DNA of 64,000 bases from 2-02-FULL-47-50 sp964479045. Its GTDB lineage: Bacteria > Pseudomonadota > Gammaproteobacteria > Eutrophobiales > Eutrophobiaceae. The translations under genes were made by a program, and so were the position numbers. This document shows, one piece after another, positions 19,131 to 30,127 of the stretch (its first letter is position 1; each line of letters starts with the position of its first letter). The notes beneath the pieces are model-generated. The model worked only from the letters and a program-made list of their open reading frames with translations. It had not been told where the DNA came from and made no database searches. The stretch spans positions 1 to 64,000 of the forward strand of contig CAYZJI010000010.1 of NCBI GenBank assembly GCA_964479045.1. The letters are read 5' to 3'.

Positions 19131-20099
19131 CCTGCCCGTCGTTTTCCCTGCGAGCATTGCAGTGAAAATATCAGGCAACTCTTCCAGGCCTGCCACGCGA
19201 GAAACGATTTTATCGAGGTGCCGTGGCGCCAGATCAGTGGCGAGCCGTTTCCAGAGACGATGCCGCAATTCTGTCGGGCACCCGGATGACGTGATCCCAA
19301 GTAAACTGACGCCGCGCAGGATAAACGGCATGACCGTCGTATTCAACTGCGAACCGCCGGCAAGTCCGACCGACGCGATATTGCCCCAGGGCACGACCGT
19401 TCGAGTCAGCCAGGCGAGAATATCACCACCGACATTATCCACGGCCCCGCCCCATTGCCCCTTTTCCAGTGGCGGGCCATCCAGTTTGACGGCTTTGCGG
19501 TCCATGACCTGGGTTGCCCCCAGAACCTTGAGTTCATCTGTCCGATCCAGCTTGCCGCTGAGAGCAATGACCTGATAACCGAGCTTTGCGTAGATATCAA
19601 TGGCCAGCATACCCACACCACCGCTGGCGCCAGTGATCAGTATGGGGCCGAGGGCCGGTGTCTGATTGTTATCTTCCATGCGCTGCACGCACAACGCGGC
19701 AGTGAATCCGGCGGTACCGATGGCCATGGCCTGAAATGTGGTCATTCCCTCCGGTATGGGCACTACCCATTCAGCAGGGACCCGGACCTGTCCGGAATAA
19801 CCGCCATCATGATCGACACCAAAGTCATAACCAGTGACCAGAACCGGCATACCTTCCGGATAACGCTTGTCGGTGGACTGCAGCACATGTCCCGCCACAT
19901 CAATACCGGCAATGCGTGGAAAGCTGCGTATGATTTTGCCTGCGCCGGTGGCGGCAAGCGCATCTTTGTAATTGACGCTGGAATATTCCGCCCGGATTAC
20001 CACCTCACCCGGTGAGAGTTTATCCAGCGTCGTGCGTTCCAGCCTGCCTTGTACAGTACCGCCATCGTTATAGACCCGGTACGCTCTGAATTCGGTCAT
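19101..20099 (-). CDS. Acrylyl-CoA reductase-type MDR oxidoreductase (YhdH/AcuI family)
   Basis: A 332-residue NADPH-dependent medium-chain reductase. The start MTEFRAYRVYNDGG, the catalytic-domain motif YSSVNYKDALAATGAGKI, the cofactor loop ITGASGGVGMLAIDIYAKLGY and the conserved length place it in the YhdH/AcuI group, which reduces acryloyl-CoA to propionyl-CoA and detoxifies similar alkenals. No zinc-binding cysteines are seen, as usual for this group. The ATG is preceded by GAGGAAG. It is transcribed away from the Sel1-repeat gene; the 168-base space between them should hold both promoters. It is not a TarJ-type polyol reductase. Confidence 0.9.
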   Translation of the reverse strand: MTEFRAYRVYNDGGTVQGRLERTTLDKLSPGEVVIRAEYSSVNYKDALAATGAGKIIRSFPRIAGIDVAGHVLQSTDKRYPEGMPVLVTGYDFGVDHDGGYSGQVRVPAEWVVPIPEGMTTFQAMAIGTAGFTAALCVQRMEDNNQTPALGPILITGASGGVGMLAIDIYAKLGYQVIALSGKLDRTDELKVLGATQVMDRKAVKLDGPPLEKGQWGGAVDNVGGDILAWLTRTVVPWGNIASVGLAGGSQLNTTVMPFILRGVSLLGITSSGCPTELRHRLWKRLATDLAPRHLDKIVSRVAGLEELPDIFTAMLAGKTTGRTVVRISDES

Positions 20100-20267
20100 G
20101 TAACTTCCTCAATTCTTTACATTTAATGAACCGCATGAAACAATCGCTGGCCTTTGTGACTGTGTGCAACTCTGTAGCCTGCGGCTGGTCACAATACGTG
20201 TTGCCGGCAAGGGCCGGACATTCTACGAGAGTATACCGGATCGTCCAAATCACTTAAGGTGCCTGGA

Positions 20268-20822
20268 ATGAAGAAAATCTGTTGCGTATTGCTGCTTTCA
20301 CTGTTGGCCATGCAGCCGGCCAAAGCGGATTTCAATGATGGCGTTGTTGCCTATCTGATGGGCGATTACGAAGCCGCCTACAACACCATGATCTCACTGG
20401 CCAAGACCAATGATAAAGATGCGCTGGCGCAATATTATCTGGGCGTCATGTACATGAAAGGCCAGGGCGTACCTCAGAATTATGAAGAAGCCGCCACCTG
20501 GCTGCGCAAAGCTTCGGAAAACAGGCTGCCCAATGCCCAATACAAACTCGCCAATCTATATGCCGAAGGTAACGGCGTACCGAAAGATTATGAATTTGCC
20601 TATATCTGGTACAGTGTGGGCGCCTCACACAATCACCAGCTTTCCAGGAATGCCATCGAAAAAGCCAGGGGCCGTCTTTCCGAAGATGAACTCAAGGAAG
20701 CCGACAAGCTGATTGCAGAATATATCGAAGATTACGGACCGAAGCCTGAAGAACCACAATCGCAGGCGCCGGCTGCTCCGTCAACGGAACCTGCACCGAC
20801 ACCAGAATTGCCAGCAGATTAG
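20268..20822 (+). CDS. Secreted Sel1-repeat (TPR-like) protein
   Basis: A protein of 184 residues starting at the ATG, which has AAGG eight bases upstream; a GTG three codons earlier is less likely. The signal peptide MKKICCVLLLSLLAMQPAKA is followed by Sel1 repeats: DALAQYYLGVMYMKGQGVPQ, then NAQYKLANLYAEGNGVPKDY and a third, weaker unit. The tail is Pro/Ala/Glu-rich. Sel1 proteins act as periplasmic scaffolds. The partner is unknown and nothing in the neighbourhood suggests one. Confidence 0.88.
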   Translation: MKKICCVLLLSLLAMQPAKADFNDGVVAYLMGDYEAAYNTMISLAKTNDKDALAQYYLGVMYMKGQGVPQNYEEAATWLRKASENRLPNAQYKLANLYAEGNGVPKDYEFAYIWYSVGASHNHQLSRNAIEKARGRLSEDELKEADKLIAEYIEDYGPKPEEPQSQAPAAPSTEPAPTPELPAD

Positions 20823-20876
20823 TGATTATGTACAGGATGTACTGATCGAAAATTGTTCCCTACATTTTCGACACTT

Positions 20877-20972
20877 CCGCCATCCATGGCGGTCGTAGCC
20901 GCATACCTAAAGGGCATAAAGACGCATGGATGCGCACGACTGCATGGATGCAGGAGGTAGAGCGACGCAGGA
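20877..20972 (-). repeat. CATCCATG-core mini-hairpin repeat, copy 2
   Basis: Three small hairpins share the core: CCGCCATCCATGGCGG (20877-20892), CGCATGGATGCG (20923-20934) and CTGCATGGATGCAG (20940-20953). Bases 20932-20972 are the exact reverse complement of 12989-13029. It lies in the 396-base spacer between the Sel1 and SapC-family genes, which is otherwise without genes. Confidence 0.85.
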
Positions 20973-21058
20973 AGCCAACGCCGAGGAGCGGCGGGTGATT
21001 GGTGATTGAAAAGCATTAACGGCCAGGACCGATCTGTCAAACACAACAACAAATCGAT

Positions 21059-21185
21059 AGTGGCTCAGTTTGAAACCCGCCATATTAATAGATGTCATTT
21101 CGAAGCCACGAAGTGGCTGAGAAATCTTGTGTTTATTAAACAGCAAGATCTCTCACATTCGTTCGGGATGACAAACTGAGCCGCT
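21059..21185. repeat. 127-base element with 14-base inverted ends
   Basis: AGTGGCTCAGTTTG at the left and CAAACTGAGCCGCT at the right pair at 13 of 14 positions. Inside are GTCATTTCGAAGCCACGAAG, GAGAAATCTTG and GTTCGGGATGAC, words typical of dispersed proteobacterial intergenic repeats. A related piece in the other orientation lies at 22286-22344. No coding potential was seen. Confidence 0.7.
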
Positions 21186-21218
21186 ACCAACTAATCACAA
21201 GTCACTATTCACCATTCA

Positions 21219-21953
21219 CTAATCACTCTTCTTCAACAATCGCTCCATGTTAGAGAGTGATGACAGATGGGCAAAGATCAACTCCATCTGGTCCGTTTTC
21301 AGGAGTTCAGCAGCCTTGTCCGGGGCGAGAGCCTTGAGCTTTGCCCGATTGATGCACATAAATCCACCTACCACTTCTTTCTTGCCGGATTTTTCGATGG
21401 TAGCCTGCACGGGCTCAAACAAACCTAACTTATTGATATTATTACAGAATAATGTCGTTAATTGAATCTGGGTCTGATAGTCCCGGAGAAAATCCACGGC
21501 CTGTTTGAGCATGGCGGAATCCTGGCCTTTTTCAGTAAACAACCGCTGACCTTTCTTGTTCCGGTTGAAACCTGCAAAACTTTCATCGACGCAAACAGCA
21601 AAGTTCTTGCTGTCAGGAGAACTCGAGGCCAGTATGAACGGATAACGTCTCACATACGCCGGGACGTACTGGGCCAGCCATTCCCCTTTCTTGCCGAGGT
21701 ACAGGTTCTGCTTGACCTTCAGACCCAGCAGGACCACTGGATATATGGCGCCATTCGGCCCATTACCAAAGACAATAGGATATTCCTTGCAGGCCTTGGG
21801 GAATTCAACTGCAGCAATATAAATGCTGTTGCTGTCTTTGGTATATTTGAAGTTGTCTGCCGGTTCAACATACAGATCAGCATGTTGTTCCTTGTTCAGC
21901 GGGACAATTTTTTTATAAAACAAAGGTAATTGTGGTTCGGGTTGGGTGGCCAT
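21219..21953 (-). CDS. SapC-family protein
   Basis: A 244-residue protein with the hallmarks of the SapC family: a start with LPLFYKKIVPLNKEQHADL, then AAVEFPKACKEYPIVF, YLGKKGEWLAQYVPAYVRRYPF, DESFAGFN and, near the end, MCINRAKLKAL. The family was named from a gene linked to Campylobacter surface-array proteins; its biochemical role is not settled. There is no signal peptide, so it is probably cytoplasmic. It is isolated by repeat-rich spacers on both sides. A link to the RTX surface protein 15 kb away is possible but unproven. Confidence 0.85.
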   Translation of the reverse strand: MATQPEPQLPLFYKKIVPLNKEQHADLYVEPADNFKYTKDSNSIYIAAVEFPKACKEYPIVFGNGPNGAIYPVVLLGLKVKQNLYLGKKGEWLAQYVPAYVRRYPFILASSSPDSKNFAVCVDESFAGFNRNKKGQRLFTEKGQDSAMLKQAVDFLRDYQTQIQLTTLFCNNINKLGLFEPVQATIEKSGKKEVVGGFMCINRAKLKALAPDKAAELLKTDQMELIFAHLSSLSNMERLLKKSD

Positions 21954-22016
21954 AGCAAATATTCAGTGTATTGTTGAGTTGAAATTTATAAGTACAGATT
22001 GAATTATAATTTTTAG

Positions 22017-22184
22017 AACCTATCTCAAAATCGAAAATGCTGAACAATTCTATCTATCCCGTCATGCTGGGCTTGATCCGCATTCAGTAAATAATTGTTT
22101 CGACTGGATTCCGGCTTTCGCCGGAATGACGAATTTTTCTGATTCTCAAGCTATCCATCTCATTCATCAATTTTGAGATAGGTT
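22017..22184. mobile_element. 168-base miniature inverted-repeat element carrying a REP-like pair
   Basis: Perfect 15-base terminal repeats, AACCTATCTCAAAAT and its complement, bound a segment that contains one degenerate (22059-22092) and one good (22102-22131) REP-like palindrome. It has no coding capacity. It looks like a non-autonomous element, but no clear target duplication was seen and no transposase with matching ends is in the window. Confidence 0.6.
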
Positions 22185-22187
22185 ATA

Positions 22188-22344
22188 GTAATCCAGATTT
22201 ATGTACTGTCTTTATTGACTGGATTACGGTTTATTACTGGAATAAAAATTTAATAATAGTTTTCTAATGTAACTGATAACGGTAGCGAGATTTCTCAGTC
22301 GTGTTCCCTCGTTTACAGTCGGGACAAGCCTTCGAAATGACAGT
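22188..22344. repeat. Degenerate inverted repeats upstream of the TPS locus end
   Basis: GTAATCCAG (22188-22196) and CTGGATTAC (22219-22227) form a 9-bp hairpin that looks like a decayed REP-like pair. From 22286 to 22344, GAGATTTCTCAGTCG and TTCGAAATGACAG belong to the same family as 21092-21124. Nothing else is visible in the 442-base spacer between the SapC-family gene and the 201-residue protein. Confidence 0.55.
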
Positions 22345-22395
22345 ATCGGGCTCTCTCCGTTTCAAACAAAAGCACTTCCAGAATTACTTTAACTA

Positions 22396-23001
22396 TTATT
22401 CTACCGGAGGCTCTTCCGCAGGAGCTTCTTCAACTGCACCGGCATCATCTTCAAGTAATGCTCCTTCATCCGCAAAGTCTGCCAGTGGATCGTCCGCATC
22501 CTCAAATACACTGAGATCAAGTTGTTCACCGGAAACGCCTGTATCGGCGCCGAAACTGTCAGCTGACGGTTCTTCCAGATTTAATTCCGGCCCGGCAATT
22601 TCCTGAAGCTTCTCCTGATAGCGAAGATAGCTTTCACGCTGATCCACATAAGCAGTCAACAGATCGGTAAAATCCTCGCCTCCCTGCTCCTGACGAGCAA
22701 TCAGGCCATTGATACGGCTGTCCAGCGTACTCAGTAATGTCTGTAATTCGCCCGGATTAATGATCGATGTGCATTGATCCAGGACTTCACACTGGGCGAT
22801 GGACAATGACAAACCCATGCCTATGGATTTGAATACATCTGTCTCTGCCGTCAGTGCAGCAGCATCCGCCTGTTCCGCTTCGATGGCATCGAGTATGCGG
22901 CCACCGCCCTCCGTTGCAGTATGGGCGTTGGCAGCGTACACATTAAAAGGCTGCATAATCAGCAGCCCGGTAACCATCATGGCAATTGACTTCAGGTGCA
23001 T
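22396..23001 (-). CDS. Secreted acidic protein sharing the TpsA C-terminal domain
   Basis: A 201-residue protein with a signal peptide (MHLKSIAMMVTGLLIMQPFNVYA by eye, cut near ANA). Residues about 62-133 (SLSIAQCEVLDQC onwards, to YLRYQEKLQE) resemble the end of the giant exoprotein just upstream (ALALAQCEEIEGC to MAYRKELQEYL), including a Cys pair six residues apart and the following helices. The last 60 residues are very acidic and Pro/Glu-rich. The gene overlaps the exoprotein stop by one base (TGATG), so translation is coupled. It is probably a periplasmic or surface partner of the exoprotein. No known family was recognised. Confidence 0.75.
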   Translation of the reverse strand: MHLKSIAMMVTGLLIMQPFNVYAANAHTATEGGGRILDAIEAEQADAAALTAETDVFKSIGMGLSLSIAQCEVLDQCTSIINPGELQTLLSTLDSRINGLIARQEQGGEDFTDLLTAYVDQRESYLRYQEKLQEIAGPELNLEEPSADSFGADTGVSGEQLDLSVFEDADDPLADFADEGALLEDDAGAVEEAPAEEPPVE

Positions 23002-26000
23002 CAGTAGAGTCTCCCAATGTCCAGTTGATCGGTCTGACCGATGTTCAGCAACGACGGCCCGTATTTGATGTTCTGGATCAGACTGTAATCTGCGGAGTCC
23101 GCGACAAACAGCGGCTTGATGGGATCCACACTCGCCTGCAATTGCGCCTGCACGATACCCTTCATCTGCTCAATCTGCTTCTCGATAAACTTGGCTTCTT
23201 CCTTGGCACCGTGAATGATCGCTTCAAGCATTTCCTGGGTGAGTTCGATGCCGGTCTTCTCACCCAAACGGGCGCGCGCTTCGGGATCGGTCTTCAGACC
23301 TTCAAGCCAGGTAATGCGCGCCTTGATAGTCTCGAGCATGCGTGCCAACTTGTCGATCGGAGTTGCCGGGCCGCCCGGTACTTCGCCCTCAAATTCTTCG
23401 GTAAAATCGTCCTGCAGTTCTTCTTCTCCCGCAGTGAGATATTCCTGCAATTCCTTGCGATAGGCCATGAAGTTTTCCAGTTCCTGCTTGTAGCCCTCTA
23501 TCAGACCGCACGCCGCCTGATCACCGGCATCACAACGTTTCTGCAGTTCTTCGAGACGCACTTCCAGCTGGGCGATCAGTTCCGCCAGTTCCGCATCAGT
23601 CACGGTCGGCGCACAACCTTCGATTTCTTCGCACTGTGCCAGCGCCAGCGCAATACCATTGCCGATGACACCGAACAGGGTCAGGTCTTCTTCAAACAAG
23701 CCGGTATCAATAAAGCCCAGTTCTTCCAGACCAATCAGGTCCGCCGCCGGGTTGGAGATGACCACCTGGTTGACGTTGAATGAGCCAAAACCCTGTGCCT
23801 GCAACCGGTTAATAATGGCCTGCATTTCCGCAGAGGCCGAAGCAGAACCGGTGGCATTTGAACCCGGACCAAACTGGATGGCGGAAGTATTCGTACCGCT
23901 CGCGACTTCAATGGATCCACCACCGAAATCAAGAATCATGTTGGTGGTGTTATTCAATGCACCGTCTGTGATCAGGAACCCGGAGCCGGCGGAGAGCGTC
24001 ACCAGTCCATTCGTGGCACTGATGCTGCCTTGTGGGCCGCCCATGGCAGCGCCGATGATCACCAGTTCACCAACACCCGCACCCCCTGCCGTAATGTCAT
24101 CGGTAATATCAATATTATTACCAAGCAGAGTAATATTGCCTGCCGTTACCAGCGGGGCATTCAAGGATAGATCCGTGGCCGTAATGGTAACTTCTGGACC
24201 AGTGGTCATGGTTGGACCAATCGGATCAATTGAGCCACCGACAATCAGGTGGCCGGTAAAACCTGAAAATGCTGAAAGGTCTATGCTGCCACCTATAGTC
24301 ACAACACCAGCCACCGGAATCTGCACGTTCCCTGTACCGGTGGTGCTCTTGACCACACCTGATGTCAATTGTGTGCTGGTGCCTTGGTTCCAAGTGGCAT
24401 TACCCGTGACATTGATGTCTCCAGAGATATCTCCGCCCGCGAAGGTAAAGGTGTCGCCCGCCAACGTATCTGTTGAAGTGACATTGATGGTACTTTTTAT
24501 ATCACCACCCGCATTCAGATTATATACATTGGCACCGGCCCCGCCGGTCACTGCGCCACCAGCAGCCACTTCGGCGCTGATGTTAAACGTATCCACACCC
24601 ACGCCGCCAGTAAGATTACCTGTAAAGACGGAAGCAATATTGAACGTGTTAGCGCCGCCAGTATCACTGATATTACCCGTAAACGAATTGGTGTTAACGT
24701 TAAAAATATCATTGGCTGTATTGCCAGTCAGATTCTCAAAACCAGAGAAGGTGATCACATTCCCGCCTTCATAAGTATTGGGGCCTGCTGAATCATTTGT
24801 GATGGCCCAGATAGAAGCAACATCATCACCTGTCAATGTATCAGCGCCGCCACTACCAATCAGCTCATTGATATTATTAAATGCCGGTGTGGTTGGAGCT
24901 GTGCCGAGACTGGTTGCATTCCCCTGATAACCATCCAGTGAACCATCTGCTGTCAGGGTTATGGTCGCTGCAGGTCCGCCTGCATAACTCAGGGTATCAA
25001 CAGCACCACTGGCGACCATATTACCGTTTATCACGCCGGACACAGTACCGGTGGTAACATTGAAAGTATCTGCATCATCACCACCAACAAGATTGGCGAA
25101 ATCCGTGTAGTTGAAGGTTTTTGCTCCAGCTAAAATATTACCTGCATCAGCCCCGTCCAGAGTCCACAAATTGGTTGTGCCATCCCTGCCTATCAACGTA
25201 TCACTGGTACCGTCAAGATTGATATTACCAGTGACCGTAAAGGTGCCGGTACGCAGATCCAGAGTTTCAGCACCATTGGTTGCGTCTGCATCAATATTAA
25301 CGTTCAGATCGCCGGTCGCGGTGATAGCCCCCACCGTCAGCCCATCGGCATCGGTGATCGTGACATCATTACCATTAGTTACATTGATGGCATCACCGGT
25401 ATCATCAGAATCAAAATTGCTATCGACAGAATCCAGAATGATGTCATTAGCGGCGCCTGCATCGAGTGTAGTTACACCCGTAACGGTAACCGTACCGGTA
25501 TCGGTCATGGCGCCATTGGATGTTAATGTCAGGGTGGTGGCGGTGGAATTATCTGCCAACACCATGGCGCTGGCTTCCGTAATATCCACAACTGCACCAT
25601 CAAACGTCAGGCTGCCAAAGTTGTAGGTATCATTAAGTGTGATGTCATTGGTGCCAGAATTGGCATCGAAATCTGCAAGGCCCGTTACCGTAACATTGGC
25701 CGTACCATCATCCGAAATACTCGCATCTGAATCGAGTTCCAGGGTACCCGCCGTCGATGTTCCAGACAGTACCGTCGCATCGGACTCTGCAATAATCACT
25801 GAACCGGTGGAATTGAAAGTCAGTGTACCGAAGCTGTAATCGTCATCCAGCGTAATACCAGCCCCGCCGGTATCGGCAAAATCGGCATTACCAGTAACAG
25901 TAAGGTCAACTGCTCCATCATCTGTAATCGAACCGCCCGAGTTCAGATCCAGAACATTGGCCGTAGAAGTTCCTGCTAAAATTGTGGCGGAGTTTTCTGT

Positions 26001-29000
26001 AATACTGACCGTACCTCCTGAGTTAAAGGTCAATGAGCCAAAGTTGGTTACATCACCCGCATCATCGGTGAAGAGGTCTATGCCGCCGGAAGCAGTCAGG
26101 TCTGCCAAACCACCAACGGAAATCGTATTATTGGACCCGCCGACATCGGATATTGTGCCTGCACTGGCATCAGCGGTCAGTGTGGTTGTGGTGGCGATAT
26201 TACTCAGAATAATGTTGTCCGCAGACTGGGTGATCGAAATCGCACCTGCACCCTGGGTATTAATGTTGTATGTGGTATCGACGCCGCCATTATTGAAAAT
26301 ACTTACTGCATCTGCAGATGTAAGTGCGGTAAAGGCATCGACGTTCTGAATAGTCAGACCACCGTCTGTATCACCAACATCACCTCCAATAGTCCCCGTG
26401 GTGCCTCCTGAGGTATTAAAATTCAGAAAATCTGCATTTTCAAATGCAAAGGTAAAACTACCGTTATCATCGACTTCAATGATATGAGCACTGGTCAAAG
26501 TCAGCCCGGCACCATTTAAATCAGCTTCCTGAGCTTCTACAAAATTGTCTCCAACATTGAGATTGATTGTACTGACACCACCACCCGACAATACACTAAG
26601 AGCACCATTATCAAATGTTGTAGCACAACCAACTGCGTCACCCAGACACAGGCTTCCTCCCGTGCCTTCGGTGAAAGTAAGGATGATACCTGCCGTGCCA
26701 GAGTTGATGACGCTGCCACCTGAAAAATCGAAATTGTATGCGGAAAGATCAATGGCCCCTGGGGAAGCGCCATTGGTGATTCTCAGAACAGCCCCAGTGT
26801 TGGTTTTTAAAAGCCCAACCGCATCAATAATGCCATCATTATCTGCATTGATGATGATGCTGCCGTCATCAGTCTGTACCAATCCGTTCGCTTTAATTTC
26901 AATTCCATCATAGGAAGTTAATGTAATATTGTTGGCGCCGGTTGTGGTTACCTGATCAAAAATGACATTACTACCATCACCCGTATGGTTGAAGGTAATG
27001 GCTGCGCCAGTAGTCGTTAAACTATTTACATTAACATTTTCGTTTGGCTGTAACATGGTCAGATTAATTGCACCCGCCGTGGTATCAGCAGTAATATTAA
27101 TACCACGTAAATCAACATGCGCTGTTGCACCGATACCATCTGCCGCATTCAGGTCTATCGTGTTTGCAATAACATCAATCGTCAGATCATTATTGGCCGA
27201 GAAATCATCAATCGCACCGGCAGAGGTAATCGTCACCACATCATTTGTAGTATCGGCAGTCACGAGACCGATGGTGATATCAGCGCCATTCCCACCTGCA
27301 TTGTTAACAGTAATGTCGCCATTGTTTGTATCCACGCTGGCCAGAGCCAAAACCTGGTTACCAAACTGGTCATAGGTAATCGCGCCAGCATCGGTGGTCA
27401 TGCTGTTGACCGTCACCGCTGCTGCCACGGCCGTCACATCATTATCAATATTAATCGCGCCTGTAGTAGTGTCGGCGTTTAATTGTGTTACATCCACCAG
27501 TTCCAATGCCGTGGTATTACCGATGCCGGTATCAGCATCGAGATCAGCAGTGGCTGCCGTCACCAGACCCGCACCGTTAATACTGCCGCCGCTGGTATCA
27601 ATGATGACCGTGTCGCCTGTCGCCGTCACCGTGCCCGTCAGAATAATGTTTCCAGCATTGCCAGCCGTACCGCTGGAAAGCAAGGTGATGTTCGCTGTGC
27701 CGCCCGCGGTTGCGGCGGTACTGACGGTCAGATCGCCCTGGGTATTTTCCAGATCAATAGCGCCGTTTGTGGTCGTCACTGTCGCAAAATCCACATCTCC
27801 GCCACCACTCTGATCAAAGATGATGGTACCGGTAGTCGTCGTCAGGCTCGTGACCGAAACGTTGGTTGCCAACGCATTGTCCAGATCGATATTGCCGGTG
27901 ACTGAATTATCCGCGCTGATATTGGACGCAGCGAGTTCCAGTGCTGTGGTGTTGCCGATGCCTGCAGCGGCATCCAGATCGGCAGTGCCTGCCGTGATGA
28001 GAGATGAACCATTGATTTCACCATTGTCATCCGCAAAGGTATCCAGTCCTGCGGCATCAGCGGTTATGGTCGCCGTACCCGTGCCAGCATTAACGGCACC
28101 ACCCACACTGATATCATCCGCCGCCAGAAGATTAATCGCACCGCCACCGGAGCTGACGCCGCCGGTGCCTATGACGATTCCCACTGGTGACGCATCATCA
28201 GTCGCCGTAGCATCGCGGGCTGTCAAGGTAATCGTGCCATTATTACTGGTGACGGCTACCGCGCCCGTGGTAATCGTGCCGTCTGTCGTATCAATTGCAA
28301 TCGTGCCGCCGGACGCATCATTGTCCACGGTGCCGAGCGTGATCGCATCGGCTTCTGAAATCTGGATATTGTTAGACGTTGTATTAGCCGCATTGAGTGT
28401 GGCAACACTGGTTTCCAGCGCATTGCCACTGCCGATGCCACTGACCGCATCTATCACGAGGGTGCCGCCCGTTGCCACTATATCCGCGCCACCTGTGTCA
28501 CCACCATCTACAACAGCTGCGTTGGAGGTGATGCTGACAGCATCAGTTGCCGTATTGGTTGTGATTAACTGACCGACTGTAATATCGCCACCATTAGCGC
28601 CGGAGGTCAGGAGAATAATCTTGCCGCTGCCCGCATTTATAACGGCTCCATCGGCCATCAGAAGTTCATCGTTGCCATCACCGTTGGTAAAAGTGAGGTT
28701 AGCAGCGACATTAATCAGAACATTGCCGGTGCCGGTGACATCACCGTCGGCAGTGAAACTGATGGTGTCGTCGGCACGCAAGCCTATGGATACGGACCCG
28801 TTATCACCCGGATTGCTGGTCTGAATAATATTCTCAACAATCAGATCGCTGTTGGTGCCATTGGCGAACAGTGAGATATTGCCGTCTATCGCCGTAACTC
28901 CAACGCCACCGCTACCTGCATCTTCTACCGTGATGCTGCCGTTGGTGGTGACCAGGCTGATGGCCCCGGTGGTGCCGTTATCATCGTCAGCAACATCATT

Positions 29001-30127
29001 ATCCAACTGGATGACAATAATATCGTTGGTTTCTACAATTTCGATATTGCCGGTGGTGCTGTTGTCTATATCAACACTGGCCACACTGGTTTCCAGCGCA
29101 TTGCCGCTGCCGACACCCTCACGCGCATCAATCGTCAACACGTCTGCGGTGATATTCAGTGTGGCGCCATTGTTGTCCGTAATCGCACCACCCGCACCAG
29201 TGGCCGTCAGGGTCACATCCCCGGAAGCACCTGCACCAGCTTCGATTACACTAACGGCTATCGCACCCGTCGTGCTGCTGATAATAATGTCATTCGCATC
29301 ATTGTCCGTCGCCTGATCGGCTTTGGTCACGGTCAGACCGTTGGTTTCAGTAATTTCAATATTACCGGAAGTACTGTTATCGATATCGACACTGGCGACT
29401 GTTGTTTCCAACGCATCGCCACTACCCACACCTTCAGCCGCATCTATCGTTAATACATCCGCCGTGATGTTCAATGTACCGGCATTGTTATCGGTAATCG
29501 CACCGCCCGCACCGGTCGCCGTCAGTGTCACATCACCACTCGCGCCCGTGCCCGCCGCAATCACACCTACCGCTATCGCACCCGCTGTGCTGGTGATGAT
29601 GATGTCATTGGCATCGTTGTCCGCGGACTGCGTCGCATTCGTCACTGTCAGTCCGTCAGTCTCCGTAATTTGAATGGCGCCACCACTCGCGCCATTATCC
29701 ACATCCAGCGTGGCTATGGTCGTCTCCAGCGCATTGCCACTGCCTACCCCACTGACCGCATCAATCGTCACAATCGCGCCGGCGCTATTGGCTACGATAT
29801 CAACATGCGTATTGCCGCCATCCACGACTGCACCTGCTGTGTCAATATCTACTGCACTTGAAGTTGCGTTAGTCGTGGTTAAACCACCGAGGGTAATACT
29901 GCCCGCATTTGTACCTACCGCGCTCAGCGTGATCGTTCCAGAACCCGCATCAATCAAGGCCCCGTCCGCCATGAATATCTCATCATTACCATCGCCGTTA
30001 CTGGTGTTCACATTTGCAGTCACATTAACAGTAACATCTCCTGTGCCCGTCACATCTCCATTCGCACCAAAACTCACCGTGTCATCCGCCGTAAGGGCCA
30101 CACTCACCACTCCACCCGCCGTCGGAT
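23001..30127 (-). CDS. Giant TpsA exoprotein, C-terminal part (downstream of the gap)
   Basis: This is the 3' part of the two-partner-secretion exoprotein that starts at 44481; about 2370 residues are readable. It consists of Thr/Asp/Asn/Gly-rich beta-helix repeats (for example TADVLTIDAREGVGSGNALE), including two near-identical 105-residue units next to the gap. After residue about 2100 of this part the character changes to charged helices: ALALAQCEEIEGC, KRCDAGDQAACGLIEGYKQELENF, then a long coiled-coil-like tract, ending NIGQTDQLDIGRLY. This helical domain with Cys pairs could be the surface anchor. An ATG at 30110 opens this reading frame but is not a true start. The frame differs from the N-terminal part only because the gap length is nominal. 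Confidence 0.85.
29026..29655 (-). repeat. Two tandem 315-base units in the exoprotein gene
   Basis: Matching points at 29026, 29341 and 29656 are exactly 315 bases (105 codons) apart. Each unit encodes the order ETNGLTVTKADQ, NDANDIIISSTTGAIAV, GASGDVTLTATGAGGAITDN, NITADVLTIDA, GSGNALET. The sequence just beyond the gap (30228 onward) begins at the same point of the unit, so more copies probably lie in the gap. Confidence 0.8.

Noticed and set aside
19101..20099. TarJ-type reductase to complete a CDP-ribitol pathway
   Set aside because: The sequence fits the YhdH/AcuI group without zinc ligands, and the gene lies far from the cytidylyltransferase.
23001..30110. Separate gene starting at the ATG at 30110
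   Set aside because: It has no signal peptide or TPS domain and begins in mid-repeat next to the N run. It is the 3' part of the interrupted exoprotein gene.
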